In this document: positions 52,177 through 61,509 of the stretch, one piece after another
Layout of the letters: each line of letters starts with the position of its first letter
How positions within the stretch are numbered: position 1 is the first letter of the stretch
Assembly (NCBI GenBank): GCA_963778025.1
Contig: CAVZTA010000003.1
Coordinates: forward strand, 372,001-436,000
Reading direction: 5' to 3'
DNA from: CAVZTA01 sp963778025
GTDB taxonomy: Bacteria > Chloroflexota > Limnocylindria > Limnocylindrales > CSP1-4
Length of the DNA: 64,000 bases
Made by a program: the position numbers and the translations under genes
The notes under the pieces: model-generated
What the model saw: the letters and a program-made list of their open reading frames with translations, nothing else
Told to the model about the DNA's origin: nothing
Databases searched by the model: none

Positions 52177-54791
52177 TCCAGGACCCGCCGGACGAGCGTC
52201 GTGAGCGCGTCCGGCGCGAACGGCTTGGCGAGGAACGCGAGCTCGTCCGCGGGCGCCTCGCGGCCGACGATCTCCTCGGCGTAGCCGGACATGAGGATGA
52301 CCGCGATGCCGGGCCACCGGGCGCGGATCGCGCGGGCCAGCTCCGGGCCGCCCATGCCGGGCATGACCACGTCCGACAGGACGAGGTCGAAGGCGCCATC
52401 GCGTGCCTCGACGAGCCCCAGGCCCTCCGAGCCGGAGCGTGCCTCGTGGACGTCGTAGCCGACGCGCCGGAGCACCGTCGACGCGAGGTCGCGGACGGCC
52501 TCCTCGTCCTCGATGAGGAGGATCCGCTCGTGGCCGCCCGTCAGCGCCGCGCGTCCCCGCGGTGCGGCATCCCCGACCGCGACCGGGCGGGGGAGCGGCG
52601 GCAGCAGCACCCGGAACGACGATCCGTGGCCGGGCTCCGACGTCACGCCGATGTACCCGCCCGACTGCTTCACGATGCCGTAGACGGTCGCAAGGCCGAG
52701 GCCCGTGCCGCGACCGGGCTCCTTGGTCGTGAAGAACGGCTCGAACACCCGGTCGCGGGTCGCGCGGTCCATGCCGACCCCGGTGTCGGTCACCGTGAGG
52801 ACCACGTACGGCCCCGGCTGGAGGCCCAGGTGCGCCCGCGCCTCCAGCGGCGTGATGACCGTCTCGTGCGTTCGGACGGTCACCGTCCCGCCGGCGGGCA
52901 TCGCGTCCCGGGCGTTGACGATGAGGTTGACCACGACCTGCTCCAGCTGGCCCGGGTCCGCGCGCACGGCCGGAAGCTCGCCCGCGAGCTCGGTCCGAAG
53001 CTCGATGTGCTCCCCGATGAGCCGCCGGAGCATCGGCGACACGCGCTCGCTGACGGTCGAGAGGTCGACCTCCTCGGGCCGCAGCATCTGCCGCCGGCCG
53101 AAGGCCAGGAGCTGCCTGACGAGCACGGTCGCGCTGTCGGCGGCGCTGGTGATGGCCAGGACGTCCGGGCGGCGGAGGTCGTCCTCGGGCAGGTCGGCGA
53201 GGAGGAGCGAGGCGTAGCCCACGATCGCGGTCAGGAGGTTGTTGAAGTCGTGGGCGACGCCCCCGGCGAGCCGACCCACCGCGTCCATGCGCTGCGCCGC
53301 GCGCAACTGGTCCTCCAGCGCCCGCCGCTCGGTGATGTCGACGATGACGCCCTGCGACAGGCGGTGACCCTCGGGCGACGTGCCGATGATCGAGGCGTGC
53401 TCCTCGACCCACACGATCCGCCCGTCGCGATGGGTGATCCGGTAGCTCACCTGCAGCGGCTCGCCGAGGCGCCCGTGGCGGTCGAAATGGCGGGTCACCT
53501 CGGCCACGTCGTCCGGGTGCACCAGCTCGTCCCACAGGCGGTCGTCGCTCATGAAGGCCGCCGCCGGATAGCCGCTCACCTCTTCGACCTGTGGACTCAG
53601 GTACACGGGCCGGTAGTGCTCGTTGGGCGCGTTCGGATCGATGACGTCGACGTAGACGATCGCGGGGATCCGCTCGACCAGGGCGCGATAGCGGGCCTCC
53701 GCCTCGGCGAGGCGTTCGGCCGTCGCGCGGGTATCCGCGATCGAGCGCGCGGCAGCACGATGCGCATGGTGCTCGCGGTCGGCGCTCTGGGTCGCCTCGC
53801 GCAGGAGCTCCTCGCGCTCGAGGATGAGGACGTGCTGGCGGATGGCGATGAGGACGACCGCGAGGACGACGGCGCCGGTCTGGAGTTGCTCCAGCTCGGC
53901 TGAGCTCGGCTCCAGCCACGGCAGGAGGCACATCGCGGCGGCGACGACGCCGAGGACCGGCAGCAGTCGACGGACGGTGCCGATCCCAGGATGCGTCGTC
54001 ACCGCGATGGCGTCGTGCGGGCGAAGGGCCCGTGACCCGACGCCGATGAACAGGACGCCGAGCGCGATCACCCCCCAGCCCAGGCGCTCGACGGTGTCGT
54101 CGACACCCATCGCCACGAACAGTCCCGCGATGCCCATGCAGCCGAGGCCAGCCGCGACGAGGTAGCTCGCGGCCAGCGGCCGGAACGGCCGACCACTTGC
54201 GGCGGCCGCGACGGTGCCGACCGCCGCGACCGCGATGAGGAGCGCGGGACTGGACAGGATGAGCAGCGTGTCGCCCACGTCGAGGAACGCGTCCAGCGCA
54301 TCGCCCGCGATCCCGATGACGATCGCGCACACGCTCAGCGCGAGGACGGCGATGTCCAGCCAGACCGAGCGTCGTTCGAGGCGCGTGGGCGCGTCGGAGG
54401 TCAGCCAGGCGATCCACCCGAAGGTGGGCACGATGGCCAGGGTGAGCAGCAGGTACCCGAGCCTCGGCTCCGGGGGCACGCGGCTCGCGGCGGTCGCCGC
54501 GGCGATGAGCGACGCCAGGAACAGCAGGAGCGTCGCGAGCAGCGACATGCGCGCCCGGCGCAGGGCTCCACGTGCGGCGTGGACCCCGAACGCGGCGGCC
54601 GCGATGGCCACGATCAGCGCGAACAGCAGCGGGGGGTAGGGGGCGCGGTTCGCGGCGGTCAGCAACGTCAGCAGGGCGACGATCGCGATGCCGCCCCATA
54701 GGAGGAGATCGTCGAGCCGGGAGCGGCCGGACGTCGCACGGGCAGGGGTCGTCAGCGGCCCCTCGGGGCGCTCGCCGACCTGGACGGTCAC
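52095..54791 (-). CDS. Membrane hybrid sensor histidine kinase with receiver domain
   Basis: An 898-residue sensor. About eight membrane helices fill residues 25-290 (LLLWGGIAIVALLTLLTAAN first). Then a PAS domain (EARYRALVERIPAIVYVDVI, YRITHRDGRIVWVEEHASII), HisKA with GRLAGGVAHDFNNLLTAIVG, a HATPase domain (NLIVNARDAMPAGGTV, TDTGVGMD, GTGLGLATVYGIVKQSGGYI) and a C-terminal receiver with LLIEDEEAV, phospho-acceptor in LVLSDVVMPGMGG and Lys in FLAKPFAPD. GTG 54791 gives a short cytoplasmic start; earlier in-frame codons cross intergenic hairpins. The 3' end overlaps the thioesterase gene antisense. Confidence 0.92.
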   Translation of the reverse strand: MTVQVGERPEGPLTTPARATSGRSRLDDLLLWGGIAIVALLTLLTAANRAPYPPLLFALIVAIAAAAFGVHAARGALRRARMSLLATLLLFLASLIAAATAASRVPPEPRLGYLLLTLAIVPTFGWIAWLTSDAPTRLERRSVWLDIAVLALSVCAIVIGIAGDALDAFLDVGDTLLILSSPALLIAVAAVGTVAAAASGRPFRPLAASYLVAAGLGCMGIAGLFVAMGVDDTVERLGWGVIALGVLFIGVGSRALRPHDAIAVTTHPGIGTVRRLLPVLGVVAAAMCLLPWLEPSSAELEQLQTGAVVLAVVLIAIRQHVLILEREELLREATQSADREHHAHRAAARSIADTRATAERLAEAEARYRALVERIPAIVYVDVIDPNAPNEHYRPVYLSPQVEEVSGYPAAAFMSDDRLWDELVHPDDVAEVTRHFDRHGRLGEPLQVSYRITHRDGRIVWVEEHASIIGTSPEGHRLSQGVIVDITERRALEDQLRAAQRMDAVGRLAGGVAHDFNNLLTAIVGYASLLLADLPEDDLRRPDVLAITSAADSATVLVRQLLAFGRRQMLRPEEVDLSTVSERVSPMLRRLIGEHIELRTELAGELPAVRADPGQLEQVVVNLIVNARDAMPAGGTVTVRTHETVITPLEARAHLGLQPGPYVVLTVTDTGVGMDRATRDRVFEPFFTTKEPGRGTGLGLATVYGIVKQSGGYIGVTSEPGHGSSFRVLLPPLPRPVAVGDAAPRGRAALTGGHERILLIEDEEAVRDLASTVLRRVGYDVHEARSGSEGLGLVEARDGAFDLVLSDVVMPGMGGPELARAIRARWPGIAVILMSGYAEEIVGREAPADELAFLAKPFAPDALTTLVRRVLDQRSARPSNASSRSTVDAGMAIGRSDR

Positions 54792-54826
54792 AGGGTGGAA
54801 GGTACCCCTCCACCCCTCGGATGGCA

Positions 54827-54873
54827 CCGCCCCACTCGGGCTCCCCCAGGGTCCGTAGGGCGAGGTGGGGCGG
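54827..54873 (-). terminator. Hairpin downstream of the distal fabF gene
   Basis: CCGCCCCAC (54827-54835) pairs with GTGGGGCGG (54865-54873) across a long loop. It begins 13 bases past the fabF stop on the minus strand. A second stem (GGGTGGA with TCCACCC, 54793-54815) lies just before the kinase start. They may end the fab transcript and shape the kinase leader. Confidence 0.45.
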
Positions 54874-54885
54874 GCACCCCGGTGC

Positions 54886-56151
54886 TCAGGCCGCGAAGCG
54901 GCGGAAGATCGCCACGGCGTTCTGGCCGCCGAACCCGAAACCGTTGACGGCCACGGTGTCGACCTTGGTCTGGCGTGCCACGAGCGGCACGTAGTCGAGA
55001 TCGCACTCGGGATCCGGCTCATGGAGATTCGCCGTCGGCGAGATCGTCTGGTCCCGGATCCCGCCCAGGGCCGCCAGGGCGCTCGCGATGCCCGCCGCAC
55101 CCACGAGATGGCCGATCATCGACTTCGGCGAGCTCACGGCCACCCGCTTCGCGTGGGCGCCATACGCCGACTTGATGGCGCGCGTCTCGGTCACGTCGTT
55201 GAGCGACGTCGACGTGCCGTGGGCGACGATCCAGTCGATCTCGTCGGGCGCGACCTCGGCATTGCGGAGCGCGTTGGTCATCGCCCGCGCCTGGCCCCGG
55301 CCGGTGGGTTCGGGCGCGCTGATGTGGAAGGCGTCGGCGGTGAGCGCGCCGCCCAGGATCTCGGCGATCGGCGTCGCGCCCCGTCGCAGCGCGTGCTCCG
55401 CGGACTCGACCACGACGACGCCGGCGCCCTCGCCCAGGACGAACCCGTCGCGCGTGGCGTCGAACGGCCGGGACGCCGTCTCGGGCGAGTCGTTGCGCTT
55501 CGAGAGGGCGCCCATGTTGGCCAGCGCCGCGACGCCCATCGGTACGACCGGCGCCTCCGAGCCGCCGGCGACCACGACGTCACATTCACCGGACCGGATG
55601 AGGCGCAGCGCATCGTGGAACGCGATGACCGATGTGGCGCACGCCGCGACCTGGGTGATCACCGGGCCGGTCAGCTTGTACTCCATCGACAGCATGCACG
55701 CGGCCATCGAGCCCGACAGCGCGGGCACCGCGAATGCCGACACGAACCGCGGTCCCTTCTGGTCGTGCACGTGCGTGCCATCGATGATCGCCTCGATCCC
55801 ACCGCCGCCGGTGTTGACCACGACCCCGACCCGGTCGCGCTGGTCCTCGTCCATCGCCGCGAAATCGATCCCGCTGGCCGCCACCGCCTCCTTGCCCGCG
55901 CCCGTCGCGAGATGGATGAACCGGCTCATCCGGCGCGCCATCTTGGGATCCATGACCGCGCCCGGATCGAAGTCCAGGACCTCCGCGGCGATGCGCACCT
56001 CGAACGTGCTCGCATCGAAGCTGCGGATGAGGCGCGTCCCGGTCACCGCATCGCGCAGGTTGCGCCAGTACGTCTCGAAGTCGTTGCCGATCGGCATGAC
56101 CGCGCCGAGGCCGGTGACGACGGCCCGACGCGCAAGGTCAACGGTGGGCAC
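54886..56151 (-). CDS. fabF: Beta-ketoacyl-ACP synthase II (distal paralogue)
   Basis: Condensing enzyme that extends fatty acyl chains with malonyl-ACP. The 421-residue product has the triad Cys171 (QVAACATSVIAF), His311 (WIVAHGTSTSLND) and His348 (KSMIGHLVGAAG) and the end GFGFGGQNAVAIF. Start is GTG 56151. It is separated from the proximal fabF by a small gene on the other strand. The two FabF proteins differ strongly, for example in the segments before the active Cys, so they are likely to differ in substrate range or, if paired, one may act as partner. Confidence 0.93.
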   Translation of the reverse strand: MPTVDLARRAVVTGLGAVMPIGNDFETYWRNLRDAVTGTRLIRSFDASTFEVRIAAEVLDFDPGAVMDPKMARRMSRFIHLATGAGKEAVAASGIDFAAMDEDQRDRVGVVVNTGGGGIEAIIDGTHVHDQKGPRFVSAFAVPALSGSMAACMLSMEYKLTGPVITQVAACATSVIAFHDALRLIRSGECDVVVAGGSEAPVVPMGVAALANMGALSKRNDSPETASRPFDATRDGFVLGEGAGVVVVESAEHALRRGATPIAEILGGALTADAFHISAPEPTGRGQARAMTNALRNAEVAPDEIDWIVAHGTSTSLNDVTETRAIKSAYGAHAKRVAVSSPKSMIGHLVGAAGIASALAALGGIRDQTISPTANLHEPDPECDLDYVPLVARQTKVDTVAVNGFGFGGQNAVAIFRRFAA

Positions 56152-56280
56152 GGAGGCACCTGCTGGCGGGTCCCATGGGTCCGGCGAAGCGTAGCAGAGG
56201 GGTCACCGCTCACCGGCGTGATGCGCCTGCGATGCGCCCGCGTCGAGGCTTGCTCCGAGCGACCCGCCCGAAGGAGCCCC

Positions 56281-56550
56281 ATGACGGATCACGAGCACGA
56301 GCGCCGCGTCGGCCTGGGCCGCGTGGTCGAGGACCATCTCAACCCGGACGCACCCGCGGGCACGCCCGAGGAGGCTCCCGCTGACGAGCGGCCCGCGCCC
56401 GACCCGGAGCGCGACGTGGCCGACGCGTCGGCGCAGTCGTTCCCGGCCAGCGATCCACCAACGTTCATGTCGGACCCGCCGACACCGCGCGAGCCGCGCA
56501 CCGGACCTGACGACGTCGTCCCGGATGGCGATGCACCAGGCGTCGCCTGA
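56281..56550 (+). CDS. Small acidic protein with SFPASDPP motif
   Basis: An 89-residue acidic, proline-rich, probably unstructured protein: MTDHEHERRVGLGRVVEDHL, a Pro/Glu/Asp middle, and DASAQSFPASDPPTFMSD. The SFPASDPP core occurs in many small uncharacterised bacterial proteins. AAGGAG precedes ATG 56281 by 5 bases. It lies on the plus strand between the two minus-strand fabF genes and converges on the proximal one, 4 bases apart. Function unknown. Confidence 0.7.
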   Translation: MTDHEHERRVGLGRVVEDHLNPDAPAGTPEEAPADERPAPDPERDVADASAQSFPASDPPTFMSDPPTPREPRTGPDDVVPDGDAPGVA

Positions 56551-56554
56551 CCCC

Positions 56555-57829
56555 TCAGTCGCCGGTCCAGCGCTTGAAGATGATGGCGCCGTTGTGGCCG
56601 CCCAGGCCGATGTTGTTGGAGAGCCCGTAGCGGATCTCCATCGGCGTCGCCTCGTTGACGACCCACAGGTCCGCCTCGGGGTCGAAGTCGCGGTAGTTCA
56701 CCGTCGGCGGCACGCACTGCTCGTAGATCGACATCACGGTCGCGAACGCCTCGAAGGCGCCGGCCCCGCCCATCATGTGGCCGGTCATCGACTTCGTGCC
56801 GCTGATCGCGAGGGACCTCGCGGAGCGTGAGGCGCGCTCGCCGAACACCGTATGGATCGCCTCCGCCTCCCGCTTGTCGCCGAGGGGCGTCGAGGTGCCG
56901 TGCGGGTTGATGAGATCGACCTCGTCGGCCGGGACGTCGCGGCGCTGGAGCGCCCAGCGCATGGCCCGTGCGGACCCCGCGCCGCCCTCGACCGGCTGGA
57001 TCATGTCCCAGCCGTCCGCCGACGAGCCGTAGCCCACGACCTCCGCGTAGATGCGCGCGCCACGCGCCGTGGCGTACTCGAGGTCCTCGAGGATGAGCGC
57101 ACCGGCGCCCTCGCCCAGGACGAACCCGTCACGCGTCGCGTCGAACGGCCGCGAGACCGACGCGATCGGCTCGCCCTCGCGTGGTGACCCGAGGCCGCGC
57201 ATGTTGCCGAAGCCGGCATGCGCGACCTCGAGCAGCGGCATCTCCGTGGAGCCGCTGATGACCACCACGGCGTCCCCCCTGCGGATCACCTCCGCGGCTT
57301 CGCCGATGGAGTTCGTGCCGGTCGAGCACGCGGTCACCACGCAGATGTTGTGGCCGATGGCCCCGGTCTCGATGGCGATCATCCCGGACGTCGAATCGAC
57401 CAGGCCGTTCGCGATGAACGTCGGCGCGACGCGGTTGGGGCCCTTCTCGATGAGGACCGAGTAGTTCTCGATCATCAGCTGCTGACCGCCGGCCCCCGAG
57501 CCGAAGACCACGCCGACCTCTTCGCGGTTCTGATCGTCGATGACCAGCCCGGAGTCGGCGACGGCCTGCTTGGCCGCGGCGACGCCGTAGTGCAGCGACG
57601 GCTCGCTGCGCCGGACGGCCTTGGGGTCGAGCCACTGCGTGGCGTCGAAGCCCTTGACCTCGCCGGCCGCCTTGTGCTCGTAGGGGCTGGTGTCGAACTT
57701 CGTGATCTCGCCGATCCCGGAGTTGCCCCGGATCAGGTTCGACCAGGCGGTCTCCTTGTCGTTGCCGACGGGGGATACGACGCCGAGTCCGGTCACGACG
57801 ACTCGGCGGTCGTAGTCGGGCTTGCGCAA
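56555..57829 (-). CDS. fabF: Beta-ketoacyl-ACP synthase II (proximal paralogue)
   Basis: Chain-elongating condensing enzyme, 424 residues. Triad: Cys168 (VTACSTGTNSIG), His310 (LINPHGTSTPLGD) and His351 (KSMTGHMMGGAG); end GLGGHNGAIIFKRW. The start is TTG 57829 with GAGGAG about 7 bases upstream. It follows fabD by 35 bases. An acyl carrier protein gene, usually found between fabD and fabF, is absent here, as are fabH and fabG, so the cluster is a partial one. Confidence 0.95.
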   Translation of the reverse strand: MRKPDYDRRVVVTGLGVVSPVGNDKETAWSNLIRGNSGIGEITKFDTSPYEHKAAGEVKGFDATQWLDPKAVRRSEPSLHYGVAAAKQAVADSGLVIDDQNREEVGVVFGSGAGGQQLMIENYSVLIEKGPNRVAPTFIANGLVDSTSGMIAIETGAIGHNICVVTACSTGTNSIGEAAEVIRRGDAVVVISGSTEMPLLEVAHAGFGNMRGLGSPREGEPIASVSRPFDATRDGFVLGEGAGALILEDLEYATARGARIYAEVVGYGSSADGWDMIQPVEGGAGSARAMRWALQRRDVPADEVDLINPHGTSTPLGDKREAEAIHTVFGERASRSARSLAISGTKSMTGHMMGGAGAFEAFATVMSIYEQCVPPTVNYRDFDPEADLWVVNEATPMEIRYGLSNNIGLGGHNGAIIFKRWTGD

Positions 57830-57864
57830 GGTGCTGCTCCTCTGTTGGTGTTCGGTGCCGCCGG

Positions 57865-58857
57865 TCAGGCCGGCTGCTCGGTGGGGAAGTCGGAGGCGCC
57901 GTCGTCCGCGAACGGGACGGCGAGGTGGTCGGCGGCCGCGGGGTCGTCGACGGGCAGGGCGACGGCATCGGGGACGATGCGCCTGATGAGGCCGGTCAGG
58001 ACGCGTCCCGGGCCGATCTCGATGAACGTGGCGACGCCGTCGGCGCGCATCCTGCGGACCGCGCCCACCCAGTCGACGCCGGTCGTGAGGTGATCCACGA
58101 GCTCAGCGCGTGCCGCGTCGGCGGTGGTGATGGGGCGGGCGTCGGCGTTCGTGAGCAGCGGCGGATGGGGATCGCGGAACGTGATGCGGGCGAGGATCTC
58201 GCGCATCCCGTCGGCGGCCTCCGCCATCAGCGGCGAATGTGCCGCGACGCTGACCGGGAGCTCCAGCGCCCGCTTCGCACCCAGCTCCCGGGCGATCCCG
58301 AGCGCCGCCTCGATGGCCTGCCGCTCGCCGGAGACCACGACCTGGCCCGGGGAGTTGCGGTTCGCGACCCCGATCACACCGTGCTCGCCGGCGCGCCTGA
58401 TCAGCTCGGGCAGCTGGGCATCGTCGAGGCCGATGAGCGCCGCCATGCGTCCCTCGCGCCCGGCCCCGCTGGCCTGCATCAGGCGGCCGCGCTCACGCAC
58501 GAGACGGACGGCGTCCGCGAGCTCCAGGGCGCCGGCGGCGACGAGGGCGCTGTACTGGCCCATCGAGTGGCCCGCGGCGTAGACCGGGTCCGGCGCGTCG
58601 ATGCCCCACTCCGCCCAGCGCTCGCGCAACGCCTCGAGGTAGGCGATGGACGCGGCGAGGAGCGCCGGTTGGGCGTTCTCCGTGCGATCCAGCTCCTCCT
58701 CGGGGCCTTCGAACGCGAGACGGCTGATGGGCTCGCCGAGCGCAAGGTCGGCATGCTCGAACACGCGGGCGGCGGCCGGGGACGCATCCACGAGGGCGCG
58801 CGCCATGCCCACGGCCTGGCTCCCCTGGCCGGGGAAGACGAAGGCGATCTTGATCAT
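57865..58857 (-). CDS. fabD: Malonyl-CoA:ACP transacylase
   Basis: Loads malonyl groups on the acyl carrier protein. The 330-residue protein has FVFPGQGSQAVGMARAL, the nucleophile Ser98 in AAGHSMGQYSALVA, catalytic His207 in SVAAHSPLM and the late FIEIGPGRVLTGLIRR. The normal family end is followed by a 30-residue tail. It is the first gene of the fab unit. TACTCT lies 8 nt before ATG 58857 on the minus strand, and a perfect 12-bp palindrome lies 40 bp upstream, next to a divergent MarR gene. Confidence 0.95.
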   Translation of the reverse strand: MIKIAFVFPGQGSQAVGMARALVDASPAAARVFEHADLALGEPISRLAFEGPEEELDRTENAQPALLAASIAYLEALRERWAEWGIDAPDPVYAAGHSMGQYSALVAAGALELADAVRLVRERGRLMQASGAGREGRMAALIGLDDAQLPELIRRAGEHGVIGVANRNSPGQVVVSGERQAIEAALGIARELGAKRALELPVSVAAHSPLMAEAADGMREILARITFRDPHPPLLTNADARPITTADAARAELVDHLTTGVDWVGAVRRMRADGVATFIEIGPGRVLTGLIRRIVPDAVALPVDDPAAADHLAVPFADDGASDFPTEQPA

Positions 58858-58896
58858 CGGACGCCAGAGTAGGCCTTAGAGCGGCCTCTCCAGCGT

Positions 58897-58924
58897 GATT
58901 CCCGTGCACAGTTGCACGGGAATC
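58897..58924. promoter_or_regulatory. Perfect 12-bp inverted repeat between fabD and the MarR gene
   Basis: GATTCCCGTGCA, 4-nt spacer, TGCACGGGAATC. It sits in the shared upstream region of fabD and the divergent MarR-family gene, directly upstream of the likely fabD promoter. Size and symmetry fit the binding site of a dimeric regulator, most simply the MarR protein itself. A transcript hairpin is possible but less likely this far from either start. Confidence 0.65.
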
Positions 58925-59032
58925 GGGCCATCGTCGGCTGCCGGGCGGACAGGTCTTCTCCGGCGACGCCCGATCCGCAAGACCCATGTAGCCTTGCATG
59001 GATATCGACCCCACCCGATCGCCTGAGGACCC

Positions 59033-59611
59033 ATGGCCGCCCGCACGCCGCGCCCCACGCCACGTCGTCGCAAGGCTGCGCCGCGCACCGTCATCGCGAG
59101 GGTCTTCGAAGCCGACCTGTCGGCCCCGGTCGTCGCGGCCGGCACCCGGATCCAGAACGTCCGCCAGATCACCGAGCGCGTCGCGATGGGCCGGGCCCTG
59201 TGGCGGGAGCTGGTGGTCGGCTTCGCGTCCCAGTTGGGCGAGCTGCGCCTCGGATTCACCCAGCTCGCGGCGCTGTATGTCCTCGCAGACGGCCGGACGA
59301 CCACGATCGCCGATCTCGCCGAGGCCATCGGCCGCTCCCCGTCGGCGACGTCACGGCTCGTCGACGGGCTGGAGAAACGGCGACTGGTGGAGCGGCACGC
59401 CGAGGAGGACGATCGCCGCCAGCGCAGCGTGTGGCTGACGCCACGTGGCCAGGCGACGCTGCGGGTGGTGGACCGGGCTCGGGCCGATCAGTTCCTGTCG
59501 GCGGTGCGGCCGCTGCCGACGGCGGAACGGGCCCTCGTGGCGATGGGCGTCGCCGCGCTGGCGACCCACGCCATCAGCCGGCGTGGACGGCTCATCCGGG
59601 GTCGCGACTGA
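59033..59611 (+). CDS. MarR-family transcriptional regulator
   Basis: A 192-residue winged-helix regulator. A basic N-terminal tail (PRPTPRRRKAAPR) precedes the dimer helix; the DNA-binding part is TTIADLAEAIGRSPSATSRL with the wing DGLEKRRLVERHAEEDDRRQ then RSVWLTPRG. The N-terminal extension of about 45 residues is long for the family. Placed divergently from fabD with a perfect palindrome between, it is a good candidate for a fatty-acid synthesis regulator responding to an acyl ligand; this is inferred. Confidence 0.9.
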   Translation: MAARTPRPTPRRRKAAPRTVIARVFEADLSAPVVAAGTRIQNVRQITERVAMGRALWRELVVGFASQLGELRLGFTQLAALYVLADGRTTTIADLAEAIGRSPSATSRLVDGLEKRRLVERHAEEDDRRQRSVWLTPRGQATLRVVDRARADQFLSAVRPLPTAERALVAMGVAALATHAISRRGRLIRGRD

Positions 59612-59841
59612 CGGCGGCGCGTCGCGTCGCGACGGACGGGGCGCGGGACGGATGGACAACGATCGGGACCTCGGACGCGGGAAGACGGACGCGCGCAGGC
59701 GCCTCACCGTTCCGAGGCGATCGGGTGTCCCGAAGGTTTCAGGCTGTGCTGCCGCCGACACCCCGCGAGTGCGGTGCGCCGCTTGCCCGTGAGACGGCCG
59801 CGGGCGAGGATGTGAGCAGTCGCCCAGCAGGAAGGACACCG

Positions 59842-60057
59842 ATGGACATCTCGCGCATCCGCGTCGCCGAGTACCGGATCGGCCACCGCCACAAGGATGG
59901 CGCGTGGGGCGAGATGGAGCCGGTGGAGCACAGCAGCGTCGAGCACGACCCGGAGCGCCGGTGGGGCCTCGGGAAGCTGTTCAAGTGCACGTCGTGCGAC
60001 GAATGGGCGGTCATCCAGCCCACCGGCACGGACGGCGAGCCGCTCGAGGACGAGTAG
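59842..60057 (+). CDS. Small zinc-ribbon-like hypothetical protein (71 aa)
   Basis: A 71-residue charged protein reading MDISRIRVAEYRIGHRHKDG, then WGLGKLFKCTSCDEWAVIQP and an acidic end. The single CxxC (CTSC) with several His residues could bind zinc in a dimer. AGGAAGGA precedes ATG 59842 by 6 bases. The 230 bases before it hold no gene I can support. It converges on the M20 peptidase gene. No family recognised. Confidence 0.6.
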   Translation: MDISRIRVAEYRIGHRHKDGAWGEMEPVEHSSVEHDPERRWGLGKLFKCTSCDEWAVIQPTGTDGEPLEDE

Positions 60058-60078
60058 CCGCTGACCCCGCGGCGCGGG

Positions 60079-61509
60079 TCAACCGCAGAAGGCGCGCACC
60101 ACGTCGTAGAGCACGGGCAACCCCCAGCGCAGCGCCTCGACCGAGACGCGCTCGTCGACCGCGTGGTACTTCTCGAGGATCCGCTCGGACGCATCCATGC
60201 GGAGCGGCGCGAACCCGTAGCTCGGCACGCCGAGCTTGATGAGGTGCTTGGCGTCCGTCGCGAGCGGGATCATCACCGGGACCGGCACGCCATCCGGATC
60301 GTGCGCCAGGACCGCGTCGCGGATGTGGGCGTAGAGGTCGGTGTCGGTCGGCGCGACGACGGGATCCGCGGCGATGATCAGCTCGACCGTGCACACGTCG
60401 CTGAGGTCGCCCAGCCGCCGCTCCACCTCGGCCCGCATGTCCGGCTCCGTCGTCCCGGGAAGGACCCGGCAGTCGATGATGACCGTGGCCTCGCCCGGGA
60501 TGACGTTGTACTTCACGCCGGCGTTCACGACGTCGGGGCTGATCGTGTCCCGCAGGACCGCGCGCGTCGCCCGCGCGATCGACGGGTCGCACAGCGACCG
60601 GAGCGCCGCCTCGCTGCGACCCGCATCGTCTCCGGTGATCGCCGCCAGCAGGTCCCGCTCGGCAGGATCGAGGACCGTCGAGGCCTCCTCGAACAGCTGG
60701 CGCACGGGCGCGGTCAGGCGGGGAGTCCCGGGCTCGGCCATCCGGGCGATGACCGTCGCGGCGCGCACCGCGGCGTTGTCCTCGCGCGGCATCGAGGCAT
60801 GACCCCACGTCCCGCTGACCGTGATCCGGTAGACGCAGTAGCCCTTCTCGCCGATGCCGATCGGGTAGAACCGCCGGCCGGCCGCCGCCACCGACGCACC
60901 GCCGCATTCGCTGAGCGCCCCGACCGCGCGCAGCGCCTCAGGACGATGCTCGACCAGCCACGCGGCGCCGTCCTTGCCGCCGGCCTCCTCGTCCGCGGTG
61001 CACGCGAACAGGATGTCCCGCCGGAGCCCCGGGATCGGGTCGGTCGCGGGGTCGCGGCCGGCGGTCCGCGCCTCGGCGGCGAGGCGGCGAAGCACGCCCA
61101 GCTGGAGCGCCACCATGCTCTTCATGTCGACCGCGCCGCGTCCCCAGATGTAGCCGTCGGCGATGTCGCCCGAGAACGGGTCGTGCGCCCACCGGTCCGC
61201 CGGCGCCGGGACCACGTCGAGGTGGCTGAGCAGCAGGAGCGGCTCGCCGCCGGTGCCGTCGCCGCGGATCCGGGCGAGCACCGAGCCACGCCCGGGGACG
61301 GGCTCCAGCACCTCGGGCACGATGCCCGCGTCGGTCAGCCGATCGGCGATCGCGCGCGCCGCATCGAGCTCGGCGCCGGGCGGGTCGGGCGGGTTGACCG
61401 ACGGGATGCGGATGAGGTCGACGAGGTCGCGGACGAGCGTCTCGTGCGCGTCGGCCCAGGTGGCCGCGTCGACGCCGGCCGACGGCAGGCGGGTCGGCGT
61501 CGCGGTCAC
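60079..61509 (-). CDS. M20 family metallopeptidase (ArgE/DapE type)
   Basis: Di-zinc hydrolase of 476 residues that cuts amide bonds of N-acyl amino acids or small peptides. Metal-site segments are LLLLSHLDVVPAPADRWAHD (His, Asp), WGRGAVDMKSMVAL (Asp), ACTADEEAGGKDGA (catalytic Glu, metal Glu) and a late LGVPSYGFAPLRMD with EKYHAVDERVSVEAL (His). A dimerisation insert lies at about 205-370. GTG 61509 overlaps the stop of the small membrane-protein gene. Substrate could be an N-acyl amino acid or dipeptide; the ArgE/DapE name is the family default. Confidence 0.9.
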   Translation of the reverse strand: MTATPTRLPSAGVDAATWADAHETLVRDLVDLIRIPSVNPPDPPGAELDAARAIADRLTDAGIVPEVLEPVPGRGSVLARIRGDGTGGEPLLLLSHLDVVPAPADRWAHDPFSGDIADGYIWGRGAVDMKSMVALQLGVLRRLAAEARTAGRDPATDPIPGLRRDILFACTADEEAGGKDGAAWLVEHRPEALRAVGALSECGGASVAAAGRRFYPIGIGEKGYCVYRITVSGTWGHASMPREDNAAVRAATVIARMAEPGTPRLTAPVRQLFEEASTVLDPAERDLLAAITGDDAGRSEAALRSLCDPSIARATRAVLRDTISPDVVNAGVKYNVIPGEATVIIDCRVLPGTTEPDMRAEVERRLGDLSDVCTVELIIAADPVVAPTDTDLYAHIRDAVLAHDPDGVPVPVMIPLATDAKHLIKLGVPSYGFAPLRMDASERILEKYHAVDERVSVEALRWGLPVLYDVVRAFCG

